In this document: piece after piece, positions 56,777-64,000 of the stretch
Position numbering within the stretch: the stretch's first letter is position 1
Layout of the letters: every line of letters begins with the position of its first letter
Origin: Pseudomonas sp. Leaf58
Lineage (GTDB): Bacteria > Pseudomonadota > Gammaproteobacteria > Pseudomonadales > Pseudomonadaceae
Assembly (NCBI RefSeq): GCF_003627215.1
Contig: NZ_CP032677.1
Coordinates: 4,159,501-4,223,500, forward strand
Direction: 5' to 3'
Length of the DNA: 64,000 nucleotides
Translations under genes and position numbers: made by a program
The notes under the pieces: model-generated
What the model was told of the DNA's origin: nothing
Database searches by the model: none
Seen by the model: the letters and a program-made list of their open reading frames with translations, nothing else

Positions 56777-57447
56777 GCGAAGACCTCTACGAAGACGACC
56801 TCGACACCCAGGGCAGCAGCGGTTCGCGCCACCCGATGGCCGAACGCTTCCGCGGCTACCTGCCGGTTGTAGTGGATGTGGAGACCGGTGGCTTCAACAG
56901 CGCCACCGATGCCCTATTGGAAATAGCCGCAGTCACCATCGGCATGGACGAAAAGGGCTTCCTGTTCCCTGAGCACACCTACTTCCACCGGGTGGAGCCG
57001 TTCGAGGGCGCCAACATCGAGCAGGCCGCACTGGAGTTCACCGGCATCAAGCTGGACCACCCGCTGCGCATGGCAGTCAGCGAGGAAAGCGCGCTGACCG
57101 ACATCTTCCGTGGCGTACGCAAGGCGCTCAAGGCCAATGGCTGCAAGCGGGCGATCCTGGTCGGTCACAACAGCAGCTTCGACCTGGGTTTCCTCAATGC
57201 GGCGGTAATGCGCAACGACCTCAAGCGCAACCCGTTCCACCCATTCTCCAGCTTCGACACCGCTACCCTGGCGGGCCTGGCCTATGGTCAGACCGTACTG
57301 GCGCGGGCCTGCCAAAGCGCCGACATCGACTTTGACGGGCGTGAGGCGCACTCGGCGCGTTACGACACCGAGAAGACCGCCGAGCTGTTCTGCGGCATCG
57401 TCAACCGCTGGAAAGAGATGGGCGGCTGGCGCGATTTCAACGACTAG
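56773..57447 (+). CDS. rnt: Ribonuclease T
   Basis: 224 residues, starts at GTG 56773 with GGAGGA 6 bases upstream. A DEDDh exonuclease: Asp35 and Glu37 (VVVDVETGG), Asp in [10 protein letters not shown] near 140, and the His/Asp pair in [12 protein letters not shown] near 197. It trims the 3' ends of tRNA and other stable RNAs. Coupled to pyrC. Ends at a tandem repeat. Confidence 0.95.
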   Translation: MSEDLYEDDLDTQGSSGSRHPMAERFRGYLPVVVDVETGGFNSATDALLEIAAVTIGMDEKGFLFPEHTYFHRVEPFEGANIEQAALEFTGIKLDHPLRMAVSEESALTDIFRGVRKALKANGCKRAILVGHNSSFDLGFLNAAVMRNDLKRNPFHPFSSFDTATLAGLAYGQTVLARACQSADIDFDGREAHSARYDTEKTAELFCGIVNRWKEMGGWRDFND

Positions 57448-57510
57448 AAGCGGCAAGCGGCAAGCGGCAAGAAAAAGCAGACAGCATGCGCTCACTTTTT
57501 CTTGCAGCTT
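57448..57510. repeat. Tandem 7-bp repeat with long A/T-tipped hairpin after rnt
   Basis: (aagcggc)x3 plus aag occupies 57448-57471, starting at the base after the rnt stop. The last copy also forms one arm of an inverted repeat: aagcggcaagaaaaag (57462-57477) pairs 15 of 16 bases with ctttttcttgcagctt (57495-57510) around a 17-base loop. Confidence 0.8.
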
Positions 57511-57514
57511 GAAG

Positions 57515-57547
57515 CCAAAAAAAACCGGCCACATGGGCCGGTTTTTT
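57515..57547. terminator. Terminator between rnt and the peroxiredoxin gene
   Basis: aaaaaaaaccggcc-acat-ggccggtttttt: a 7-bp GC stem between A and T runs, able to work in both directions. Confidence 0.92.
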
Positions 57548-57561
57548 CATGCCCGCAGCAA

Positions 57562-58164
57562 TTACAGCTTGCCAGCGTTCTCGCTCAGGTAGGCAGCAAC
57601 ACCTTCTGGCGAAGCGTTCATGCCTTTGTCGCCTTTTTTCCAGTTGGCAGGGCAGACTTCGCCGTGCTCTTCGTGGAACTGCAGGGCGTCGACCAGGCGC
57701 AGCAGCTCGTCCATGTTACGGCCCAGTGGCAGGTCGTTGACGATCTGCGAACGGACAACACCATTGGTGTCGATCAGGAAGGCGCCACGGAAGGCCACGC
57801 CACCTTCCGACTCAACGTCGTAGGCTTTGCAGATCTCGTGGGTCATGTCGGCAGCCAGGGTGTACTTCACCTGGCCGATACCGCCGTTGTTGACCGGGGT
57901 GTTACGCCAGGCGTTGTGGGTGAAGTGCGAGTCGATCGACACGCCGATCACTTCGACGTTGCGCGCTTGGAAGTCAGGGATGCGGTTGTCCAGGGCGATC
58001 AGCTCGGACGGGCAGACGAAGGTGAAGTCCAGCGGGTAGAAGAACACCAGGCCGTACTTGCCCTTGATGGCCGAGGCCAGGTTGAAGCTGTCGACGATCT
58101 CGCCATTGCCCAGCACGGCTGGAACGGTGAAATCGGGGGCTTTCTTACCAACGAGTACGCTCAT
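57562..58164 (-). CDS. Typical 2-Cys peroxiredoxin (AhpC/Prx1 type)
   Basis: 200 residues. The peroxidatic Cys51 is in FTFVCPSEL and the resolving Cys171 in GEVCPANW, so it is a typical 2-Cys enzyme that reduces peroxides with thioredoxin. The start at 58164 gives MSVLVGKKAPDF; the upstream extension is not supported. Divergent from bfd, so oxidative-stress and iron genes share a gap. Confidence 0.95.
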   Translation of the reverse strand: MSVLVGKKAPDFTVPAVLGNGEIVDSFNLASAIKGKYGLVFFYPLDFTFVCPSELIALDNRIPDFQARNVEVIGVSIDSHFTHNAWRNTPVNNGGIGQVKYTLAADMTHEICKAYDVESEGGVAFRGAFLIDTNGVVRSQIVNDLPLGRNMDELLRLVDALQFHEEHGEVCPANWKKGDKGMNASPEGVAAYLSENAGKL

Positions 58165-58331
58165 TGTAATCTCCTGATGAGGGTGAAAAACCGTTTGCCG
58201 GGCCAGACGGGCTTGCCCGACATCCAACAAAGGCCGACTATCATACACGGCTTCTGATGACAGGCCGACTCCGTCGACGAAGCAACCACCGGTCGCTCAA
58301 GCACGGCTCTTCCAGAAAGTCCTTTGACAAG

Positions 58332-58350
58332 CATTCTCATTAACATTAAG
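58332..58350. promoter_or_regulatory. Candidate Fur box and promoter for bfd
   Basis: On the minus strand the 19-mer cttaatgttaatgagaatg matches the Fur consensus GATAATGATAATCATTATC at 12 of 19 positions. It overlaps a TTGACA -35 element (58324-58329) and the spacer to a weak -10 (58347-58352), about 40 bp before the bfd ATG. This fits iron repression. Confidence 0.65.
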
Positions 58351-58388
58351 CTCCAACCCATCGACTCAACCCGCGATGGTCAGCCCTT

Positions 58389-58607
58389 ATGTATGTGTGT
58401 CTTTGTGTCGGCGTTACCGACGGACAGATCCGCGATGCGATCTATGAAGGATGCTGCAGTTACAAGGAAGTGCGAGCGGCGACCAACGTCGCCAGCCAGT
58501 GTGGCAAATGCGCCTGTCTGGCCAAGCAAGTGGTTCGCGAAACCCTGACCGAGTTGCAGGTCAGTCAGGCAGCCCTGCCCTACCCTGTGGAATTTACCGC
58601 GGCCTGA
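58389..58607 (+). CDS. bfd: Bacterioferritin-associated ferredoxin
   Basis: 72 residues with the 2Fe-2S ligands Cys4, Cys6, Cys38 and Cys41 (CLC ... CGKC) exactly spaced as in Bfd. It reduces the iron in bacterioferritin to release Fe2+. Likely repressed by Fur (box at 58332). The bfr gene follows at 200 bp, with a terminator in between. Confidence 0.95.
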   Translation: MYVCLCVGVTDGQIRDAIYEGCCSYKEVRAATNVASQCGKCACLAKQVVRETLTELQVSQAALPYPVEFTAA

Positions 58608-58624
58608 ACATCCAGAATTTGAAG

Positions 58625-58650
58625 AACCGGACCTTGCGTCCGGTTTTTTA
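58625..58650 (+). terminator. Terminator of bfd
   Basis: aaccggac-cttgc-gtccggttttttat: an 8-bp stem with six T. It separates bfd from bfr. Confidence 0.9.
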
Positions 58651-58807
58651 TGCCTGCAATTCAATAAGTTAGAACCCCAACGCGGTTCACAAACATTCTT
58701 ATTCCTATTAATTTTCACTTATTATTCAACTACTTAGGTTTGACACTCTTCAGTATCGGGCTCAGACTTCGCTGTATTGGCATACTTCAATAGGGCAGGA
58801 ACCCGCA

Positions 58808-59281
58808 ATGAAAGGCGACGTAAGCGTCATCCAGCATCTCAACAAGATCCTCGGAAACGAGCTGGTCGCGATCAACCAGTACTTCCTGCACGCACGCATG
58901 TACGAAGATTGGGGCCTGAACAAACTCGGCAAGCACGAGTACAAGGAATCCATCGATGAGATGAAGCACGCTGACAAACTGATCAAGCGTATTTTGTTCC
59001 TCGAAGGTATCCCCAACGTTCAGGACCTGGGCAAGCTGCTGATTGGTGAACACACCAAGGAGATGCTCGAGTGTGACCTGAAGATCGAACAGAAAGGCCT
59101 GGTCGACCTGAAAGCGGCCATCGCCCACTGCGAAACCGCTGGCGACTTTGGCTCGCGTGACATGCTCGAGGATATTCTCGAGTCCGAAGAAGAGCACATC
59201 GACTGGTTGGAAACCCAACTGGGCCTGATCGACAAGATCGGTATCGAGAATTACCTGCAGTCGCAGATGGGCGAAGAATAA
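58808..59281 (+). CDS. bfr: Bacterioferritin (BfrB-type)
   Basis: 157 residues. Ferroxidase ligands Glu18, Glu51, His54 and the later Glu/His set ([11 protein letters not shown]), with Met52 as haem ligand ([10 protein letters not shown]). It forms a 24-subunit shell that stores iron; Bfd from the gene upstream reduces it. Start [12 protein letters not shown]. The upstream gap is AT-rich but I do not find a convincing Fur box for bfr itself. Confidence 0.95.
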   Translation: MKGDVSVIQHLNKILGNELVAINQYFLHARMYEDWGLNKLGKHEYKESIDEMKHADKLIKRILFLEGIPNVQDLGKLLIGEHTKEMLECDLKIEQKGLVDLKAAIAHCETAGDFGSRDMLEDILESEEEHIDWLETQLGLIDKIGIENYLQSQMGEE

Positions 59282-59294
59282 TTGTTCGCCGCAT

Positions 59295-59324
59295 AAAAAA
59301 ACCCGCGATCAGCGGGTTTTTTTA
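59295..59324. terminator. Terminator between bfr and grxD
   Basis: aaaaaaacccgc-gatca-gcgggtttttt: a 6-bp stem flanked by A and T runs, serving both convergent genes. Confidence 0.9.
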
Positions 59325-59338
59325 TGCTTGCCAGTCGC

Positions 59339-59674
59339 TCAGGCTTCAGAAGCCTTGGCCTTGGCAGCCGCTTCCTTGATCAGGGTTTGCAGCTCACCCT
59401 TCTCGAACATTTCCAGCATGATGTCGCTACCGCCAACCAGCTCACCGGCTACCCACAGCTGCGGGAAAGTCGGCCAGTTGGCGTATTTTGGCAGGTTGGC
59501 GCGGATTTCCGGGTTCTGCAGGATGTCGACGTAGGCGAACTTCTCGCCACAACCCATCACAGCTTGCGATGCCTTGGCCGAGAACCCGCATTGCGGGGCA
59601 TTCGGCGAGCCTTTCATGTAAAGCAGAATGGTGTTGTTGGCAATCTGCTCTTTGATCGTTTCGATGATATCCAT
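59339..59674 (-). CDS. grxD: Monothiol glutaredoxin GrxD
   Basis: 111 residues, CGFS-type with Cys29 (PQCGFSAK). The glutathione-binding motifs WPTFPQLWVAGELVGGSDI near 67-85 are intact. It binds a bridging 2Fe-2S cluster and passes it on. Lone gene, convergent with bfr, so Fe-S and iron storage genes are neighbours. Confidence 0.96.
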   Translation of the reverse strand: MDIIETIKEQIANNTILLYMKGSPNAPQCGFSAKASQAVMGCGEKFAYVDILQNPEIRANLPKYANWPTFPQLWVAGELVGGSDIMLEMFEKGELQTLIKEAAAKAKASEA

Positions 59675-59765
59675 GTAGCACCTCGGCTGAACTTTCCGAC
59701 GCGGTCGTCGGCACGGTGGCGCATTGTAACGGAAAGCCGAGCAGCGCGCTCGGCCTTACCGTTCC

Positions 59766-61874
59766 CTACGCGGCTTCTACCTGCACAGGTACGCCGTTGA
59801 GCGCAGCGTTACCAGAAACCTCGTCCCGTAGGCGTTCGTCGGTCAGGTCATTGGCACTCACTCCAGGTTGCGCCTGGGCGATCTGCAAGTGCACACCTTG
59901 ACGACCATGGCCGAAGCCATGGGGCAGGCTGACTACCCCTGGCATCATGTCTTCGCAGGCCTGCACTTCGACCTCCAGGGTGCCGGTACGCGAACGAATA
60001 CGTACCCGCTGGCCATCTTGCAGCTGCCGTTGCTGCAGGTCTTGCGGGTGCATCAACAATTGATGGCGCGGCTTGCCTTTGACTAGGCGGTGGAAATTAT
60101 GCATCCACGAATTGTTATTGCGCACATGACGGCGGCCGATCAACAGCAGCTCGCCCGCCGCCGGTGGTGCCTGTTGCGCCATCCGGCGCAGGTCGTCCAG
60201 CAGCACCTGCGGCGCCGCTTCGACAGCCTTGCTGGCGGTGGCCAGGCGGCCCGCCAGGTTGGCGCGCAACGGCCCCAGGTCAAGGCCATGCGGGTGATCG
60301 TCAAGGGTTGCCAGCGAAAGCTGCCAGGCCGTTGCTTGACCATAGCGCCCCTTGCGCAGGGCTAGGTCGATCATCTGCGCCGGTGCCAAGGTCGGTTTCA
60401 ATTCAAGTTCGGCACGCCTGGCAAACGCCTGGGCCAAGCCGACGAAAATCTCCCAGTCGTGCAGCGCCCCCTCCGGCTTGGGCAAGATGGCCCGGTTGAA
60501 GCGGGTCACATTGCGCACTGCCAGCAAGTTGAAGGTACTGTCGTAGTGGTCGTTTTCCAGCGCCGTGGTGGACGGCAGAATCAAGTCGGCATGGCGTGTG
60601 GTTTCATTGATGTAGAGGTCAATACTGAGCATGAACTCCAGCCCTGCCAGCGCGGTATCCAGCTGGCGGCCGTTAGGCGTGGACAGCACGGGGTTGCCGG
60701 CCACCGTCACCAGAGCCCGCACCTGCCCCTCACCAGGTGTCAGCAACTCTTCGGCAAGGGCCGCCACGGGCAGCTCGCCGGCATATTCGGGCAAGCCCGA
60801 TACCCGGCTTTGCCAGGCGTTGAAATGGCCACCGGAGGTGGTCGCCACCAGGTCGACGGCAGGCTCGGTACACAACGCGCCGCCCGTTCGGTCAAGGTTG
60901 CCGGTGACCAGGTTGAGCAGCTGCACCAGCCAGTGGCAGAGGGTGCCGAAGGCTTGGGTGGAGACCCCCAGGCGGCCATAGCACACCGCCGTGTCGGCCG
61001 CGGCGAAGTCCCTAGCCAACTGGCGAATTTCCGCTGCAGCAATGCCGCAGTGGGCGCTCATTGCCTCAGCGCTGAACGGGGCAAGCGCTTCGCGCACCTG
61101 CTGCAGGCCGATGACCGGCAAGTGCGAGCCGCGTGCCAGGCCTTCAGCGAAGAGGGTATTGAGCAAGCCGCACAACAACGCCGCATCCCCTCCTGGGCGG
61201 ATAAACAGGTGGCTGTCGGCCATGGCCGCTGTTTCGCTACGGCGTGGGTCCACCACCACCAGGCGCCCGCCCCGGGCTCGCAGGGCCTTTAAGCGCTTTT
61301 CCACATCTGGCACCGTCATGATGCTGCCATTGGAGGCCAGCGGGTTGCCGCCCAGGATCAGCATGAAATGGGTCTGGTCGATGTCCGGGATCGGCAACAA
61401 CAGGCCATGGCCATACATCAGGTGGCTGACCAAGTGCTGCGGCAACTGGTCCACCGACGTGGCAGAGAAGCGATTGCGGGTTTTCAACAGGCCGAGGAAA
61501 TAGTTGCTGTGGGTCATCAAGCCGTAGTTGTGCACGCTCGGGTTGCCTTGGTAAACCGCCACGGCGTTGCGCCCATGCGCTTGCTGCACCGCCCATAGCC
61601 TGTCGGCGGCCAAGGCAAAGGCCTCGTCCCAGCCGATGGCCTGCCAATGCTCGCCCACCCGTTTGTGCGGCTGACGCAGGCGGTCGGGGTCATTCTGGAT
61701 GTCCTGCAGGGCCACGGCCTTGGGGCAGACATGGCCGCGGCTAAACGGGTCCTGAGGGTCGCCCTTGATCGAATGGATCAACGCCCGCCCGCCGTCTTCT
61801 TGGCGGACTTCGATGTTCAGCCCGCAAATTGCTTCGCACAGGTGACAGGCACGGTGATGCAGGGTGTTGGTCAT
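59766..61874 (-). CDS. Molybdopterin oxidoreductase (DMSO reductase/formate dehydrogenase-like)
   Basis: 702 residues. The N-terminal 4Fe-4S domain has Cys10, Cys13, Cys17 and Cys50. A molybdopterin-binding core follows, and the C-terminal domain (about 585-702) has LIGRRHVRNNNSWMHN and HPQDLQQRQLQDGQRVRI. The usual metal-ligand Cys or Sec of formate dehydrogenase is not seen where expected; the sequence near residues 138-150 reads SATSVDQLPQHLVSH. The substrate is therefore open. No small Fe-S or membrane subunit is adjacent. Confidence 0.85.
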   Translation of the reverse strand: MTNTLHHRACHLCEAICGLNIEVRQEDGGRALIHSIKGDPQDPFSRGHVCPKAVALQDIQNDPDRLRQPHKRVGEHWQAIGWDEAFALAADRLWAVQQAHGRNAVAVYQGNPSVHNYGLMTHSNYFLGLLKTRNRFSATSVDQLPQHLVSHLMYGHGLLLPIPDIDQTHFMLILGGNPLASNGSIMTVPDVEKRLKALRARGGRLVVVDPRRSETAAMADSHLFIRPGGDAALLCGLLNTLFAEGLARGSHLPVIGLQQVREALAPFSAEAMSAHCGIAAAEIRQLARDFAAADTAVCYGRLGVSTQAFGTLCHWLVQLLNLVTGNLDRTGGALCTEPAVDLVATTSGGHFNAWQSRVSGLPEYAGELPVAALAEELLTPGEGQVRALVTVAGNPVLSTPNGRQLDTALAGLEFMLSIDLYINETTRHADLILPSTTALENDHYDSTFNLLAVRNVTRFNRAILPKPEGALHDWEIFVGLAQAFARRAELELKPTLAPAQMIDLALRKGRYGQATAWQLSLATLDDHPHGLDLGPLRANLAGRLATASKAVEAAPQVLLDDLRRMAQQAPPAAGELLLIGRRHVRNNNSWMHNFHRLVKGKPRHQLLMHPQDLQQRQLQDGQRVRIRSRTGTLEVEVQACEDMMPGVVSLPHGFGHGRQGVHLQIAQAQPGVSANDLTDERLRDEVSGNAALNGVPVQVEAA

Positions 61875-62139
61875 GGCCGCCTCTGCCTTGTTGTCGTGGT
61901 AAGTGGGTGACCGTGGTTTTGGACGGTTGTCTAACAGCGACTATGCACCCCGCCCCGCCCCCCTGCCAGCGCCCTTCGCGGTGTGAATCCACCGACATCA
62001 GGCAGACGATTTGCGACAGTCATTTGCCAAATTGCCAGCAAGCCGTGTACAACCCTCTGTAGCAAATAAAAAACAGCGCTGCCCAGCGGGCCAAGAAACC
62101 CTTTGGAACATTCTGTGTTATTCCACGCTGTTTCCCCTC

Positions 62140-62176
62140 TTGGCTTTAGGCGACATTTACTTATAGTATTGCGCCT
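62140..62176. promoter_or_regulatory. Candidate ArgR operator of argF
   Basis: The minus-strand half-site TGTCGC-N8-AA of Pseudomonas ArgR is met exactly by plus-strand 62140-62155 (TT-N8-GCGACA). A second, weaker half-site (TT-N8-GCGCCT, 4 of 6) starts 21 bp later at 62161, two helical turns apart. They lie 106-142 bp before argF. The rest of the 61875-62281 gap (407 bp) shows no gene. Confidence 0.7.
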
Positions 62177-62281
62177 TTCCCTATTTCGTCCGCCCCGTGC
62201 GGCTTACGCCGCGGGTCACTCCCGTTGTCAAAAAAAACCATACGGTCGACCTGCATACAGTTGCAGATAAGGTAGTCAATC

Positions 62282-63202
62282 ATGAGCGCTAGGCACTTTC
62301 TCTCCCTGCTGGACTTCACCACCGACGAATTGCTCGGGGTGATCCGCCGCGGCATCGAGCTGAAGGACCTGCGCAAGCGAGGCGTGCTGTTCGAGCCCCT
62401 GAAGAGCCGCGTGCTGGGCATGATCTTCGAGAAGTCCTCAACCCGTACCCGTGTGTCGTTCGAGGCTGGCATGATCCAGCTCGGCGGCCAGGCCATCTTC
62501 TTGTCCCCGCGCGATACCCAACTGGGCCGTGGCGAGCCGATTGGCGACAGCGCCATCGTGCTGTCGAGCATGCTCGACGTGGTGATGATCCGTACCCACG
62601 CCCATAGCACTTTGACCGAGTTCGCCGCCAACTCGCGCGTGCCGGTAATCAACGCCCTGTCTGACGAATCGCACCCGTGCCAGCTGCTGGCCGACATGCA
62701 GACCTTCCTCGAACAGCGCGGCTCGATCCAAGGCAAGACCGTGGCCTGGATTGGCGACGGCTTCAACATGTGCAACTCGTATATCGAGGCGGCCAAACAG
62801 TTCGACTTCCAGCTGCGCATCGCCTGCCCGGAAGGCTACGAGCCAGACCCACGTTTCATGGCCATTGGCGGTGACCACGTGCAGATCGTCCGCGACCCTA
62901 AGGAAGCCCTGCGCGGCGCCCATCTGGTGACCACGGATGTCTGGACTTCCATGGGCCAGGAGGAGGAAACTGCACGGCGCCTGGCGCATTTCGCGCCTTA
63001 CCAGGTCACCCGCGAACTGCTCGACCTGGCGGCACCCGACGCCCTGTTCATGCACTGCCTGCCAGCCCACCGTGGTGAAGAAATCAGCCATGACCTGCTC
63101 GACGACCCACGTTCGGTCGCGTGGGACCAGGCTGAAAACCGCCTGCATGCACAGAAGGCCCTTCTCGAATTCCTTGTAGAACCGGCTTACCACCACGCAT
63201 GA
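62282..63202 (+). CDS. argF: Ornithine carbamoyltransferase (anabolic)
   Basis: 306 residues. Carbamoyl-phosphate motif Ser53-Thr-Arg-Thr56 ([10 protein letters not shown]), HPCQ in SHPCQLLAD near 133, and the ornithine motif HCLP near residue 262 ([11 protein letters not shown]). It joins ornithine and carbamoyl phosphate to citrulline. The next gene overlaps its stop by 4 bases. Likely controlled by ArgR. Confidence 0.97.
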   Translation: MSARHFLSLLDFTTDELLGVIRRGIELKDLRKRGVLFEPLKSRVLGMIFEKSSTRTRVSFEAGMIQLGGQAIFLSPRDTQLGRGEPIGDSAIVLSSMLDVVMIRTHAHSTLTEFAANSRVPVINALSDESHPCQLLADMQTFLEQRGSIQGKTVAWIGDGFNMCNSYIEAAKQFDFQLRIACPEGYEPDPRFMAIGGDHVQIVRDPKEALRGAHLVTTDVWTSMGQEEETARRLAHFAPYQVTRELLDLAAPDALFMHCLPAHRGEEISHDLLDDPRSVAWDQAENRLHAQKALLEFLVEPAYHHA

Positions 63203-64000
63203 GTCAACCCCTACTGCTCAACCTGCGCAACCTCGCCTGTGGCTATGGCGACCAGCGCATCGTCCAGAACCTCAACCTGCACCTGAACGCAGGCGACATT
63301 GGTTGCCTGCTGGGTTCATCCGGTTGCGGCAAAACCACTACCCTACGCGCCATCGCCGGTTTCGAGCCGGTGCACGAGGGCGAAATCCAGCTGGCAGGCG
63401 AGGTCATTTCCCGGGCCGGTTTCACCCTGGCCCCGGAAAAGCGCCGCATCGGTATGGTGTTTCAGGACTACGCACTGTTCCCGCACCTGACCGTGGCACA
63501 GAACATTGCCTTCGGCATCGCCAAGCACCCACGCCAGGCTGAGGTCATCGATGAGATGCTCGAACTGGTCAAGCTGGGCGGCCTGGGCGGGCGTTACCCG
63601 CATGAATTGTCCGGCGGCCAGCAGCAACGTGTTGCCCTGGCCCGTGCGCTGGCGCCTGAGCCGCAGTTACTGCTGCTCGACGAGCCGTTCTCCAACCTTG
63701 ACGTGGAATTACGCCGGCGCCTGAGCCATGAAGTGCGCGACATCCTCAAGAGCCGTGGCACCAGCGCCATCCTGGTCACACACGACCAGGAAGAAGCCTT
63801 TGCCGTCAGCGACCAGGTCGGCGTGTTCAAGGAAGGCCGCCTGGAGCAATGGGACACGCCCTACAACCTTTACCACGAGCCACAGACGTCATTTGTAGCG
63901 AGTTTTATAGGCCAGGGGTATTTCATCCGGGGCCAGATGAGCAGCCACGAAGCGGTCGTTACCGAACTGGGTGAGCTGCGCGGCAACCGTGCCTATATCA
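63199..64000 (+). CDS. ABC transporter ATPase, FbpC/PotA type (partial, cut by window end)
   Basis: The frame runs open from ATG at 63199, inside the argF stop (ATGA), to the window end (267 residues). Walker [12 protein letters not shown] near 40, signature [15 protein letters not shown] near 140, Walker [13 protein letters not shown] and HDQEEAF show an importer ATPase. The part after 230 begins the TOBE region. The substrate could be iron(III) or spermidine/putrescine. Confidence 0.88.
   Translation, partial: MSQPLLLNLRNLACGYGDQRIVQNLNLHLNAGDIGCLLGSSGCGKTTTLRAIAGFEPVHEGEIQLAGEVISRAGFTLAPEKRRIGMVFQDYALFPHLTVAQNIAFGIAKHPRQAEVIDEMLELVKLGGLGGRYPHELSGGQQQRVALARALAPEPQLLLLDEPFSNLDVELRRRLSHEVRDILKSRGTSAILVTHDQEEAFAVSDQVGVFKEGRLEQWDTPYNLYHEPQTSFVASFIGQGYFIRGQMSSHEAVVTELGELRGNRAYI

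Noticed and set aside
58608..58807. Fur box before bfr
   Set aside because: The region is AT-rich but no stretch reaches a convincing match to the 19-bp consensus; I see only the one before bfd.
1..64000. CRISPR arrays, insertion sequences, prophage, tRNA or rRNA genes
   Set aside because: No repeat-spacer pattern, transposase or integrase reading frame, tRNA cloverleaf or rRNA stretch was seen; the repeats found are short REP-type palindromes and one 7-bp tandem repeat.

Overview
The window reads as ordinary chromosome of a fluorescent pseudomonad, most likely the Pseudomonas putida group. The basis is high-GC codon use throughout, a BraCDEFG branched-chain amino acid system, CcoM, MotY, QuiP, a MHYT-GGDEF-EAL protein next to RapA, and several short 'tgtaggagcgggt...' type extragenic palindromes of the kind common in this group. 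I see no rRNA, tRNA, CRISPR array, insertion sequence, integrase or prophage. Species assignment is inference from recalled gene order and was not checked against a database.

Left third (1-26 kb): a minus-strand group of small proteins (CcoM, a basic peptide, a proline-rich protein, a lipoprotein), then rapA, a c-di-GMP turnover protein overlapping tail to tail with a beta-hydroxyacid dehydrogenase, and a DUF2288 protein. The high-affinity branched-chain amino acid operon braC-hairpin-braDEFG follows, with a perfect 16-bp palindrome ahead of braC. Next come a COG3650 lipoprotein, a COG2509 flavoprotein, nhaA, a SlyB-like lipoprotein, pdxH, an OmpA-type lipoprotein with a histone-H1-like tail, an EstB-type esterase, a secreted clan GH-A hydrolase, and dinG with a good LexA box.

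Middle (26-43 kb): small membrane proteins, two tandem OmpA/TSP3 lipoproteins, a plus-strand run of DUF6231, YchJ, LEA2 and His-rich SEC-C genes, a divergent MFS / MocR-regulator pair, the AHL acylase quiP with an unusual active-site neighbourhood, and the 'ligase-associated' DNA repair cluster (exonuclease, ATP-dependent ligase, Lhr-Core helicase, PdeM phosphoesterase). The repair cluster is interrupted by an M14-type deacylase.

Right third (43-64 kb): dcd, a cold-shock gene, mrp and metG, then a four-gene Rnf-like cluster (A, D, G, E) packed against nth. It lacks rnfB and rnfC and has lost the RnfA iron-sulfur cysteines. After that come a NarL-type response regulator, argG, motY, pyrC-rnt, an AhpC-type peroxiredoxin, bfd (Fur-type site), bfr, grxD, a molybdopterin oxidoreductase, argF (candidate ArgR operator) and the start of an iron/spermidine-type ABC ATPase that is translationally coupled to argF and cut by the window edge. 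Most of the window is core housekeeping. The parts that deserve attention are the reduced Rnf cluster, the interrupted repair operon, the altered QuiP pocket, the H1-tailed lipoprotein and several unexplained operator-like palindromes.
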